A model generated the notes under the pieces. It did not search any database and was not told the DNA's origin. It saw only the letters and a program-made list of their open reading frames with translations. A stretch of 64,000 bases of DNA from Blautia sp. AF19-10LB. Its GTDB lineage: Bacteria; Bacillota; Clostridia; Lachnospirales; Lachnospiraceae. Of this stretch, positions 54,362 through 62,586 are shown piece after piece. A program made the position numbers and the translations under genes. Where the stretch lies: positions 68,985 to 132,984 of the forward strand of contig NZ_QTWS01000006.1 in the NCBI RefSeq assembly GCF_003461245.1. Direction: 5' to 3'. How positions within the stretch are numbered: position 1 is the stretch's first letter; each line of letters begins with the position of its first letter.

Positions 54362-55081
54362 TTATTGTGTTTTTTCTGTCTGTTCTGATGTTGCCAGTTT
54401 CTGATAATAGCCACCATAATGTTTATAATAGGAAGAATAATACTTATCCTTCTTGGTGTCAACTTTATTCATTACTGCCCCAAGAATACGGCATCCACTC
54501 TTCTCAAGCTGTTTGATGCACTTCTGTGCAAGCTTATAGCTTACGACACCAGGTTCAATGACAAAAATCCCACCATCACAGTATCTCGCAATTACCGCTG
54601 CATCGATTACACTTCCGATCGGAGGTGTATCTACAATGATATAATCATAATAATTCCGAATTTCCTTCATGAATGTCCGGAACAGATCCTCACTGAGAAG
54701 GCCTGACGGGTTCGGTGCAATCGGTCCTCCGAAAATAATATGTAAATTCGGGTAACTGGTTGAATAAATAAGATCCTTGACCTCTGCCTGTCCACTGAGG
54801 AACTGAGACAGCCCAACTACTTCCTCTTCAACTCCCAGACGGATCGCAAAATCAGACTTACGGATATCTCCGTCTATAATAAGCGCTTTCTTGCCAATAC
54901 TGCTTAACTCCTGAGCTATACTAAGGACAATATCGCTCTTCCCCTCATTCGGAAAGCAGCTACTGACCATGATCGTCTTGATACTCTTTCCTGAAAGCTG
55001 GATGTTGGTACGAAGAGTCTTGATTGCTTCTGTATAGAAATAATCCTGCTTTCTGATATCTTTTATTGCAATTTTCCTCAT
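54362..55081 (-). CDS. Bacterial tyrosine kinase, CpsD/CapB-like
   Basis: The 239-residue protein is a P-loop BY-kinase that controls capsule or exopolysaccharide chain length. Walker A is in SSCFPNEGKSDI, Walker A' in LIIDGDIRKS, Walker B in IIVDTPPIGSVID. The C-terminus carries a tyrosine cluster (YYSSYYKHYGGYY), the autophosphorylation site. It follows the CpsC-like activator by 22 bases, the normal order of the pair. No cognate phosphatase (CpsB) lies nearby, and no glycosyltransferase is in the window. Confidence 0.93.
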   Translation of the reverse strand: MRKIAIKDIRKQDYFYTEAIKTLRTNIQLSGKSIKTIMVSSCFPNEGKSDIVLSIAQELSSIGKKALIIDGDIRKSDFAIRLGVEEEVVGLSQFLSGQAEVKDLIYSTSYPNLHIIFGGPIAPNPSGLLSEDLFRTFMKEIRNYYDYIIVDTPPIGSVIDAAVIARYCDGGIFVIEPGVVSYKLAQKCIKQLEKSGCRILGAVMNKVDTKKDKYYSSYYKHYGGYYQKLATSEQTEKTQ

Positions 55082-55103
55082 TTATAAGATTCCTCCATCC
55101 AAA

Positions 55104-55868
55104 TCAGTGTCTTTTTTTCCTGCGTTTCTTGCCTTTGTAGTGGACGTAGTCCTTTCTGTCCGGAACTACTGCAAGAACAGAAATGCCGAGATATTTCGCA
55201 ATATCATCTTCTGATTTCAGAGTATCATCCATAATTGTGATCACAACTACGATTGCTGCTGCTGCTACCACGCCAAGGATAAATCCCATTACGACATTCT
55301 TCTTCATGCTTGGTGAAGACTGAACTGCCGGGATCTTACCAATCTCAATGATCTTAGGCGGAATAACCTCCATCTTATCTCCAATGTAATTGGATGCTAC
55401 ATTAGCGATCTCATCTACGATCTTCTTTGCCTGCTCCGGATCTGTATTCTGTACAGAAATCTCCAGAATACGGCTGTCGGATGGATTCTCTATGGAAATA
55501 TTTTTTCTCAGAGCATCAGAATCCATATCCAGATCCAGGTTCTTGATTACCTGTTCAAGAACAGGTGTACACTTGATCAGTACGGTGTAATCACTTGTCA
55601 GACTGGTTCCCAGCTGAATATCAGCAAGAGAAGTAAGTGTTGTCTCCTTGGACAGAACCAGAATGCTTGATGTAGAGGTATATACCGGAGTCATTACAAA
55701 TTTCGTGAATAATCCGCAGAGACAGCCAACCAGCAGACCTGCTGTCAGAAGAATCAGGAATTTGGATTTTAACACATTAAAAATCTCAAGCAGATCAATC
55801 TCTACCTCATCATCCTGTTTGTTTCCGTCAATCGGATCATCAAGATACGAATTCAAATTCTCTAACAT
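55104..55868 (-). CDS. Chain-length determinant/kinase activator, CpsC-like
   Basis: The 254-residue protein has two membrane helices (about 35-55 and 195-215) around an extracellular Wzz domain (about 60-180) and a short basic tail (KGKKRRKKRH). It anchors and activates the tyrosine kinase encoded next. The start at 55868 has GAGGAAGGAAA; an in-frame ATG at 55949 is unsupported. It leads the cpsC-cpsD-membrane protein-LCP group, a capsule control module without visible synthesis genes. Confidence 0.9.
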   Translation of the reverse strand: MLENLNSYLDDPIDGNKQDDEVEIDLLEIFNVLKSKFLILLTAGLLVGCLCGLFTKFVMTPVYTSTSSILVLSKETTLTSLADIQLGTSLTSDYTVLIKCTPVLEQVIKNLDLDMDSDALRKNISIENPSDSRILEISVQNTDPEQAKKIVDEIANVASNYIGDKMEVIPPKIIEIGKIPAVQSSPSMKKNVVMGFILGVVAAAAIVVVITIMDDTLKSEDDIAKYLGISVLAVVPDRKDYVHYKGKKRRKKRH

Positions 55869-56042
55869 CGTATAATTTCCTTCCTCTGTTTTATTACGCT
55901 GCAGCTTATATCCTATACTATCTTCAGCGTAACATCGTAATATATGCATTTATCATACTACCATACGCCCTGAGAAGTGTCAATCAACAAAACTTCCAGA
56001 TATCTTGCAGAATGTGTCTTTTTCCCTGTACATTCTCCCTGT

Positions 56043-56363
56043 TCACATCACAAATCCCATGATTCTTTCTGCAATAAACACCGCCGCACATGCGAATAAT
56101 GCCACCGTCAGAAGGCTCTTTTCCTTATACGCGACAATCAGTGCCACGACAAGTCCTACCACACCGGAAAGGATTCCTCCTGCAGTCGCTGTCAGGATCG
56201 CCGGGAAAGTCATCGCAGCAAGACAGGCATATGGCACATAATATAAGAAAGATTTTACAAACGGGCTTGTGATCTCCTTCTTAAAAAGGACCAATGGAAG
56301 CATACGGATCAGGTAGGTAACACCTGCCATGACCAGGATATAAACATATATATTTGGCTTCAT
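56043..56363 (-). CDS. azlD: Branched-chain amino-acid export protein AzlD
   Basis: The 106-residue protein has about four membrane helices and the AzlD pattern VTYLIRMLPLVLFKKEI with VPYACLAAMTFPAIL. With AzlC it exports branched-chain amino acids. It lies 4 bases after azlC on the same strand and ends its operon. Confidence 0.92.
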   Translation of the reverse strand: MKPNIYVYILVMAGVTYLIRMLPLVLFKKEITSPFVKSFLYYVPYACLAAMTFPAILTATAGGILSGVVGLVVALIVAYKEKSLLTVALFACAAVFIAERIMGFVM

Positions 56364-56367
56364 CTCT

Positions 56368-57075
56368 CTACGCCTCCTTCTCTTCCGGGACCGGGCAGAA
56401 ATATGCTGCGATTCCGGCTACCAGTACGGTTGTAATGATGATCACAAATCCGGCAGAAACTTTATTCAGGACCGGAACAACTGCAAAGATGGTGCTGACT
56501 GCCATTGCTCCGATCACAACACCTAATATCGCTCTGTTTTTCTTTGCCGGCGGTATGATGACTGCGAGGAACATTCCATAGATTGCCACGCTCAGTGCAC
56601 TGACCAGGAAATCCGGCAGAAGATTTCCTGAGACTGCCCCGACCAGAGTACCCAGTGTCCATCCTGGAATCGCAACTGCCATCACACCATAGTTGTACCA
56701 TGGGCTGACACGCCCCTCCTGGCTGGCACTGACACCAAAGATCTCATCCGTCACACCAAAAGCAACAGCCAGTCTGTGCCCTGTAGAAACACCTCGTTCC
56801 AGTTTCTGGGAAAGTGAGAATGACATCAGACAATATCTCAAGTTGATAACAAGCTGTGTCAGTGCCATCTCCCACAGAGATCCCGAAGCAAAAATAATCC
56901 CGATCCCTGCAAACTGTCCCGCTGAAGTAAGGTTTGTCAGTGAGATCAGTACGGCGGCGGCGATTGAGATCCCGCCTGCAACCGCCATCATACCAAAAGT
57001 AAAGGATACCGCAAAGTATCCCAGACCAATGGGGACTCCGTCATGGAGTCCCTTCTTAAAAGCTGTGCTGTTCAT
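56368..57075 (-). CDS. azlC: Branched-chain amino-acid exporter AzlC
   Basis: The 235-residue protein is the main membrane subunit of the AzlCD exporter. The signatures KKGLHDGVPIGLGYFAVSFTFGMMA, LTNLTSAGQFAG and AFGVTDEIFGVSA are visible, in about six helices. It lies 8 bases after an ACT-domain gene, which is likely an amino-acid sensor for the operon. In other bacteria AzlCD also exports toxic amino-acid analogues. Confidence 0.93.
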   Translation of the reverse strand: MNSTAFKKGLHDGVPIGLGYFAVSFTFGMMAVAGGISIAAAVLISLTNLTSAGQFAGIGIIFASGSLWEMALTQLVINLRYCLMSFSLSQKLERGVSTGHRLAVAFGVTDEIFGVSASQEGRVSPWYNYGVMAVAIPGWTLGTLVGAVSGNLLPDFLVSALSVAIYGMFLAVIIPPAKKNRAILGVVIGAMAVSTIFAVVPVLNKVSAGFVIIITTVLVAGIAAYFCPVPEEKEA

Positions 57076-57083
57076 GATGATTT

Positions 57084-57503
57084 TTAGCCCTCCAGACTGT
57101 TCAGTACACGGAAGCCATTGTTGGTCAGTACGTTTTCTGTGACAAAAACATCGTCTGTCTGAAGGATCATGATCGGAAGACTGTTTCCTCTATGATAAGA
57201 TGTATAAATATAATCAAGGTTTACATTGCAGTTTCCGAGAACTTCAAGAACAGCATTCAGTCCGCCGACTTCATCCTTGATGTCTACGGCAATGACCTCT
57301 GTCACACGGTTCATATATCCATTCTCTGTAAGGATCTTCTCTGCCTCATCTGCTTTGTCTGTCACCATACGGAACAGTGCAAATTCCGGTGCATCAAAAC
57401 ATGCAAATCCATAGATGTCAATTCCTGCTTCTTTGAGGAGACCTGTTACTTTCTGAAGGCTTCCTGCTTTGTTTTCGATGAATACGATATTCTGTTTGAT
57501 CAT
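57084..57503 (-). CDS. Tandem ACT-domain protein
   Basis: The 139-residue protein has two ACT domains (about 1-67 and 70-139), the small module that binds amino acids. There is no enzyme domain. The first begins NIVFIENKAGSLQKVTGLLKEAGIDIYGF; the second has EVGGLNAVLEVLGNCNVNLDYIY. Proteins of this form often lie with amino-acid transport genes, and this one is just upstream of azlC. It may sense branched-chain amino acids, but its target is not known. GAGGAGAG precedes the start. Confidence 0.88.
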   Translation of the reverse strand: MIKQNIVFIENKAGSLQKVTGLLKEAGIDIYGFACFDAPEFALFRMVTDKADEAEKILTENGYMNRVTEVIAVDIKDEVGGLNAVLEVLGNCNVNLDYIYTSYHRGNSLPIMILQTDDVFVTENVLTNNGFRVLNSLEG

Positions 57504-57577
57504 TTTCTCTCTCCTCGTCCTGTATGTATAAATATACTAACTTTTTTCATTATACTCACCTTTATACAAAAAGTAAA

Positions 57578-57608
57578 CCGTCAGAAACATTTCTTGTGCT
57601 CCTGACGG
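57578..57608 (-). terminator. Terminator after nrdD copy 2
   Basis: CCGTCAG (57578-57584) pairs with CTGACGG (57602-57608); TTTACTTTTTG follows on the minus strand. Confidence 0.8.
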
Positions 57609-57617
57609 TCTGATATT

Positions 57618-59990
57618 TTAGTCTAATTCTTCATCCACATATTTCTGGATATTGGATGCATTCACATATTTCTTAAGATGCTCTCCATCTGTGATGACCA
57701 GAGTCGGTGCCTGCATGATCCCGAACTGGCGCGCCATGTCCGGATTCTTCTCTGCATCAATGATCTCCAGATCTTCGCCTTCCAGCATTTTCTTGGCCAT
57801 ACGGCAGTTCGGACAGGTACTTGTAGTAAACAGGTATTTATGTGTTTCCACCGGTTCTACTTTGACATCATCCTCTGTCACTGTCACCATGCTGGTGTGT
57901 ACCTTCTTGAGTGAAGAATGCATCACATCATATAAAGTACGGTTCTTATATTCCTGTGCCTTACCATCGTTCCAGTTCTGTACCGGACGATAGTATCCTG
58001 TAATACGGCTGTAAACTTCTGCCTTCTTGCCGCATTTCGGACAGGTAAAGTGCTCACCGCTCAGATAGCCATGTTCCTTGCATACGGAGTAGGTAGGTGA
58101 GATCGTGTAATACGGCAGTCTGTAGTTCTCTGCGATCTTGCGTACCAGAGATGCTGCTGCTTTCCAGTCCGGAAGTTTCTCTCCGAGGAATCCATGGAAT
58201 ACAGTTCCTGAAGTATACAACGTCTGAAGCTCGTCCTGGATATCCAGTGCATCAAAGATATCAGAGCTGAATTCGACCGGAAGATGGGAACTGTTTGTGT
58301 AATACGGTGTGTCGCCCTTGCTTCCTGCTGTACGGATGTCCGGCCAGCGTTTACGGTCATGTTTTGCCAGACGGTATGCGGTGGACTCTGCCGGAGTCGC
58401 CTCCAGGTTAAAGAGTTCTCCCGGATATTCCTCCTGATAATCAGAAAGTCGGTTACGCATATGTGTCAGAACTTCTTTGGTAAATTTCTGAGTACGTTCA
58501 TCAGTCATGTCGCATCCGAGCCATCTCGCATTCAGACCAGCTTCATTCATTCCTACAAGACCGATTGTCGAGAAGTGGTTGTCAAAACTTCCCAGATATC
58601 TCTTGGTGTACGGATACAGTCCCTCATTCAGAAGTTTCGTGATCACTTCACGCTTGATATGCAGTGATCTCGCGGAAATATCCATCAAGCGGTCCAGTCT
58701 GCGGTAAAATTCCTCCGGTGTCCTGGACTGGTATGCGATCCTCGGCATATTGATCGTCACCACGCCGACAGAACCTGTGCTCTCACCGGAGCCGAAGAAG
58801 CCGCCGCTCTTCTTGCGGAGTTCACGAAGGTCAAGACGAAGTCGGCAGCACATGCTGCGGATATCGCTCGGTTTCATATCGCTGTTGATATAGTTTGAAA
58901 AATACGGAGTTCCGTATTTCGCTGTCATTTCAAATAACAGACGGTTGTTCTCTGTATCTGACCAGTCAAAATCTTTCGTAATGGAATAGGTCGGGATCGG
59001 ATACTGGAATCCTCTTCCGTTGGCATCACCCTCGATCATTGTCTCGATGAATGCCTTGTTGACCATATCCATCTCTTTCTTGCAGTCTTTGTACTTGAAG
59101 TCCATTTCCTTGCCGCCTACGATCGCCGGAAGCTCTGCGAGGTCGTCCGGAACGGTCCAGTCAAGTGTGATATTGGAGAACGGTGCCTGTGTTCCCCAGC
59201 GGCTTGGGGTATTTACGCCATAAACAAAGGATTCAATGCACTTCTTGACTTCCGGATAAGCAAGTCCGTCTGCCTTGACAAACGGAGCAAGGTAAGTATC
59301 AAAAGAAGAAAATGCCTGTGCTCCTGCCCATTCATTCTGCATGATCCCAAGGAAATTGACCATCTGGTTACACAGAACGCTTAAGTGCTTCGCCGGGGCG
59401 GATGTGATCTTGCCCTCGATTCCGCCAAGTCCCTCCTGGATCAGCTGCTTGAGAGACCATCCTGCACAGTAGCCTGTCAGCATGGACAGATCATGAATGT
59501 GGATATCTGCATTTCTGTGCGCTTCTGCAATCTCGTTATCATAGATCTCTGAAAGCCAGTAATTGGCTGTTACTGCACCGGAGTTACTTAAGATCAGACC
59601 TCCGACGGAATATGTTACTGTTGAATTTTCTTTTACTCGCCAGTCCTCGACCTTAACATAGCTGTCTACGATTTCTTTGTAGTCGAGGATCGTTGATTTC
59701 ATATTACGGATCTTTTCTCTCTGTTTGCGATAAAGGATATATGCCTTTGCCACATCGCTGTATCCGGCCTGGATCAGTACGTTCTCCACGCTGTCCTGGA
59801 TGTCCTCTACGGTTACTTTATTGTTCTGGATCTTATTCTGAAAGTCTGCCGTAACCCGAAGTCCGAGAAGATCGATCATATCCTTACTGTAAATTTTTTC
59901 TTTTGCGTCAAATGCTTTGTCAATGGCTGAAGTGATCTTGGACATCTGAAAGTCTGCGATCTCTCCGTCACGTTTAACTACCTGAAACAT
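57618..59990 (-). CDS. nrdD: Anaerobic ribonucleoside-triphosphate reductase with glutaredoxin-like tail
   Basis: The 790-residue protein has an ATP-cone (about 1-90), the class III reductase core (about 100-640), a CPKC zinc site and the radical-bearing RITGYYRPVQNWNDGKAQE. After it comes a thioredoxin/glutaredoxin-like domain of about 75 residues with CPNC, MQAPTLVI and a conserved cis-Pro. Class III enzymes normally use formate, but some use thioredoxin or NrdH; this tail suggests self-contained thiol reduction. It sits behind NrdR boxes. No nrdG lies beside it. The start has GGGAGGTATGG upstream. Confidence 0.93.
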   Translation of the reverse strand: MFQVVKRDGEIADFQMSKITSAIDKAFDAKEKIYSKDMIDLLGLRVTADFQNKIQNNKVTVEDIQDSVENVLIQAGYSDVAKAYILYRKQREKIRNMKSTILDYKEIVDSYVKVEDWRVKENSTVTYSVGGLILSNSGAVTANYWLSEIYDNEIAEAHRNADIHIHDLSMLTGYCAGWSLKQLIQEGLGGIEGKITSAPAKHLSVLCNQMVNFLGIMQNEWAGAQAFSSFDTYLAPFVKADGLAYPEVKKCIESFVYGVNTPSRWGTQAPFSNITLDWTVPDDLAELPAIVGGKEMDFKYKDCKKEMDMVNKAFIETMIEGDANGRGFQYPIPTYSITKDFDWSDTENNRLLFEMTAKYGTPYFSNYINSDMKPSDIRSMCCRLRLDLRELRKKSGGFFGSGESTGSVGVVTINMPRIAYQSRTPEEFYRRLDRLMDISARSLHIKREVITKLLNEGLYPYTKRYLGSFDNHFSTIGLVGMNEAGLNARWLGCDMTDERTQKFTKEVLTHMRNRLSDYQEEYPGELFNLEATPAESTAYRLAKHDRKRWPDIRTAGSKGDTPYYTNSSHLPVEFSSDIFDALDIQDELQTLYTSGTVFHGFLGEKLPDWKAAASLVRKIAENYRLPYYTISPTYSVCKEHGYLSGEHFTCPKCGKKAEVYSRITGYYRPVQNWNDGKAQEYKNRTLYDVMHSSLKKVHTSMVTVTEDDVKVEPVETHKYLFTTSTCPNCRMAKKMLEGEDLEIIDAEKNPDMARQFGIMQAPTLVITDGEHLKKYVNASNIQKYVDEELD

Positions 59991-60026
59991 GCTACACCAT
60001 ACCTCCCTGTCATGCGCTGTAGACCT

Positions 60027-60055
60027 ATTGTATCAAACTATGCCCTTTGCGTCAA
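60027..60055 (-). promoter_or_regulatory. Promoter of nrdD copy 2
   Basis: On the minus strand TTGACG (60050-60055) and TACAAT (60027-60032) are 17 bases apart. NrdR boxes lie directly upstream. Confidence 0.85.
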
Positions 60056-60065
60056 TATATAAAAA

Positions 60066-60111
60066 ACACTATATATTGTGTCATGTTAATCATTTCACAA
60101 CTATATAGTGT
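60066..60111 (-). promoter_or_regulatory. NrdR box pair
   Basis: ACACTATATATTGTGT at 60066-60081 fits the NrdR consensus. A second, imperfect copy, ACACTATATAGTTGTG on the minus strand (60096-60111), is centred 30 bp away, close to the three helical turns usual for NrdR pairs. NrdR represses ribonucleotide reductase genes when dATP is high; the regulator gene is elsewhere. Confidence 0.85.
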
Positions 60112-60177
60112 TTGTTTTTGTTATATTTTTCTTATGATATCTGCCGGTTTTGCCCGTATTTTCGGGCTTTTCGCACG

Positions 60178-61425
60178 TTATTTCGGCATCACAGAAACAA
60201 AGATTTCTGCCGGTACACGTGCCTTTACAAAAATTCCATCTTCACGATATTCTTCTGAGAGAAGGCTTCCAAACTCACGGATCTTCTGGATCTTGCCAGC
60301 TTCACTGTACGGGTACAATTCCTCCAGATAGATCTGATCCTCCGCCAGAAGTTTCGCAAGGACGTCCTTAAATTCATCCAGACCTTCTCCTGTTCGTGCA
60401 GAACATTTCACAGTATAATCCGCTTTGAGATCACGGATACCGCTTCCTGTTACCTGGTCCTGTTTGTTCAGAAGTGTAACGATCTTTTTGCCGGTCGCTC
60501 CCAGTTCCCGGAGAGTTTCATAAACTGTGAACATCTGAAGCTCCGCCTGCGGGTTGGATGCATCCACCACGTGGATGATATAATCTGCATATTTTGCTTC
60601 TTCCAGTGTACTCTTGAAAGCTTCTACCAGATGATGCGGCAGTTTACGGATAAATCCTACCGTATCTGTAAGCAGGATCTGCTGTCCGTCCTTGAGTTCG
60701 AGCACTCTCGTTGTCGGGTCCAGCGTGGCAAAAAGCTTGTCTTCTGCCAGGATCCCCGCTCCTGTCAGTGTATTCAAAAGAGTGGACTTTCCTGCATTCG
60801 TATATCCGACGATCGCCGCTGTCTTGAGGTTTCCTCTGGAACGCTTACCGCGGATCAGTTCTCTGTGTTTCTCCACCTGTGCAAGTTCTGCCTTGAGTGC
60901 AGAGATCCTGGTACGGATCAGTCGTCTGTCTGTTTCCAGTTTCTTCTCTCCAGGTCCTCTCGTACCGATACCGCCGCCCAGACGGGACAGGGATTCTCGA
61001 AGTCCGACGAGGCGCGCCGCACGATAACGAAGCTGCGCCAGTTCGACCTGGATCTTACCCTCACTGGATACAGCACGTCCTGCAAAAATATCCAGGATCA
61101 GAAGGGTTCTGTCCATAACCTTGCAGTCCAGTTCCCGTTCCAGATTGTTCAGCTGTGCCGGAGAAAGTTCATCATCACAGATGACTCCATTGGCATCCAG
61201 AGCGCGTAAAAGGGATGCCACTTCTTCAATCTTGCCTTTGCCGATATAGGTTCCAGGATGGACTGCCTCTCTGTTCTGGATCACCTTCGCTACTGTCTCT
61301 GCTCCGGCAGTCTCAGCAAGTTCTTCAAGTTCATCCAGAGAAGCTTCTACATCGTCTCCCACTTCTGTCTGAACACCAATGAGGATCACCCTCTCCTGGG
61401 TTTCCTTAAATTCATAAAACTGCAT
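60178..61425 (-). CDS. hflX: Ribosome-associated GTPase HflX
   Basis: HflX binds the large ribosomal subunit and rescues stalled ribosomes after stress. The 415-residue protein has an N-terminal HflX domain (about 1-175) with GGGIGTRGPGEKKLETDRR, then the GTPase domain with GYTNAGKSTLLN, DTVGFIRKLPHHL (G3), LLNKQD (G4) and a C-terminal tail. Only 3 bases part it from the lipoprotein gene upstream, so the two are co-transcribed. The start has a weak GTTATTAAGT leader and depends on coupling. Confidence 0.95.
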   Translation of the reverse strand: MQFYEFKETQERVILIGVQTEVGDDVEASLDELEELAETAGAETVAKVIQNREAVHPGTYIGKGKIEEVASLLRALDANGVICDDELSPAQLNNLERELDCKVMDRTLLILDIFAGRAVSSEGKIQVELAQLRYRAARLVGLRESLSRLGGGIGTRGPGEKKLETDRRLIRTRISALKAELAQVEKHRELIRGKRSRGNLKTAAIVGYTNAGKSTLLNTLTGAGILAEDKLFATLDPTTRVLELKDGQQILLTDTVGFIRKLPHHLVEAFKSTLEEAKYADYIIHVVDASNPQAELQMFTVYETLRELGATGKKIVTLLNKQDQVTGSGIRDLKADYTVKCSARTGEGLDEFKDVLAKLLAEDQIYLEELYPYSEAGKIQKIREFGSLLSEEYREDGIFVKARVPAEIFVSVMPK

Positions 61426-61428
61426 AAC

Positions 61429-62586
61429 TTAATAACTCTCCTCGGAAGATTCGTCTGTGCCAGTATCTGCTGATTCCTCCGCTGTACTTTCATTGGAAGT
61501 GTCTGCCTCACTGGCATCCCCTGCCGCTGCCTGGTTTCCAACTCTTGACTGAAGGAAGGTCAGTTCCTTCGCTGCTGCATCATCATCCTTAAATGTCTGT
61601 ACATATTCCTGGGCTTTGGAAAGTGCGGTAGATAAATCCAGTTTTTTCTCATAGACAACGATCTCGTTGAACAGAAGATCTCTCATCTCATCCGATGTCG
61701 CATCTCCGAGACCCTGGCTGATATTCTGAAGTGCACTGTCATAATCTCCATCTGAGATATCGCAGAGTGCCAGACCATTATAGCCCTTCGCCGGATCATC
61801 TCCATCCGCATCAATATACTGCTGATAAAAGCTACGGGCATTGGAAGTATCTCCCTGCGCCATATATACCATGCCAAGGATCAGTGTTGCCTCTGTGCTG
61901 CCTTTATCAGCAGCTGTTGTAAGCTCTGTCCTGGCATTCTCATAATCATCCATATAATAATAAACTTTGCCACGTTCGCAGTAATCATCGGCTGTCTTTG
62001 CCTCTGTCTTAAGTGCAGCTTCCAGGTATCTCGTGCCGTCAGCTTCCATATCCTGTCCCAGATATGCCTCGTAGATCTGGATCGCCATCTCATAAGTAGA
62101 ATCACTTCCATAGGCTTCTGAGAAATTGGAGGAAGCCTCATCATAAGAATCCATGGCAAGCGCCACACAGCCCGTAAGATAATAATCATTCGCATTCAGC
62201 GAATAATCCTCAGCCAGCGTCTGACAGTCTGCCATCGCCTGATCATACAATTCTGCCTTGAGTTCTGCTGCAGCACGGTATTCCAGAAGATCCTTTCTGT
62301 CAGACTTGCCCGTTTTCTCATCATTCAGCGCATTTGTCAGGTCATCGATCGCCCCCTGATAATCGCCGGTACGCAGTTTGACAATTCCTGATCCCCTGTA
62401 AGACTGTGCCAGCTTATATCCGGCAGAAATACAGGCCTGGTATTCATTCAGTGCATAATCATAGTTAGCCTCTTCCAGATCTGCATTTGCCTGCTCATAT
62501 GTTTTTTGATTTTCTCCACCACAGCCGGTCAGGAGCAATGCTCCAAGACCGGCTGCCAGCAGACATATGATTTTTTTGTTTCTCAT
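61429..62586 (-). CDS. TPR-repeat lipoprotein
   Basis: The 385-residue protein has a lipobox (LLLTGC, Cys22) and at least seven tetratricopeptide-like helix pairs from about residue 30 to 340, for example ANYDYALNEYQACISAGYKLA and YENARTELTTAADKG. The last 45 residues are rich in Ser, Glu, Asp and Thr. Such surface TPR proteins act as assembly scaffolds in envelope processes. It overlaps glmM by 4 bases, linking it to amino-sugar supply for the wall, but its function is unknown. Confidence 0.85.
   Translation of the reverse strand: MRNKKIICLLAAGLGALLLTGCGGENQKTYEQANADLEEANYDYALNEYQACISAGYKLAQSYRGSGIVKLRTGDYQGAIDDLTNALNDEKTGKSDRKDLLEYRAAAELKAELYDQAMADCQTLAEDYSLNANDYYLTGCVALAMDSYDEASSNFSEAYGSDSTYEMAIQIYEAYLGQDMEADGTRYLEAALKTEAKTADDYCERGKVYYYMDDYENARTELTTAADKGSTEATLILGMVYMAQGDTSNARSFYQQYIDADGDDPAKGYNGLALCDISDGDYDSALQNISQGLGDATSDEMRDLLFNEIVVYEKKLDLSTALSKAQEYVQTFKDDDAAAKELTFLQSRVGNQAAAGDASEADTSNESTAEESADTGTDESSEESY

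Noticed and set aside
60140..60177. Hairpin GCCCG-TATTTT-CGGGC-TTTT after hflX
   Set aside because: The T-run is on the plus strand, where no gene ends; on the hflX strand it is followed by AAAAC. It may still slow polymerase, but it is not a clear terminator.
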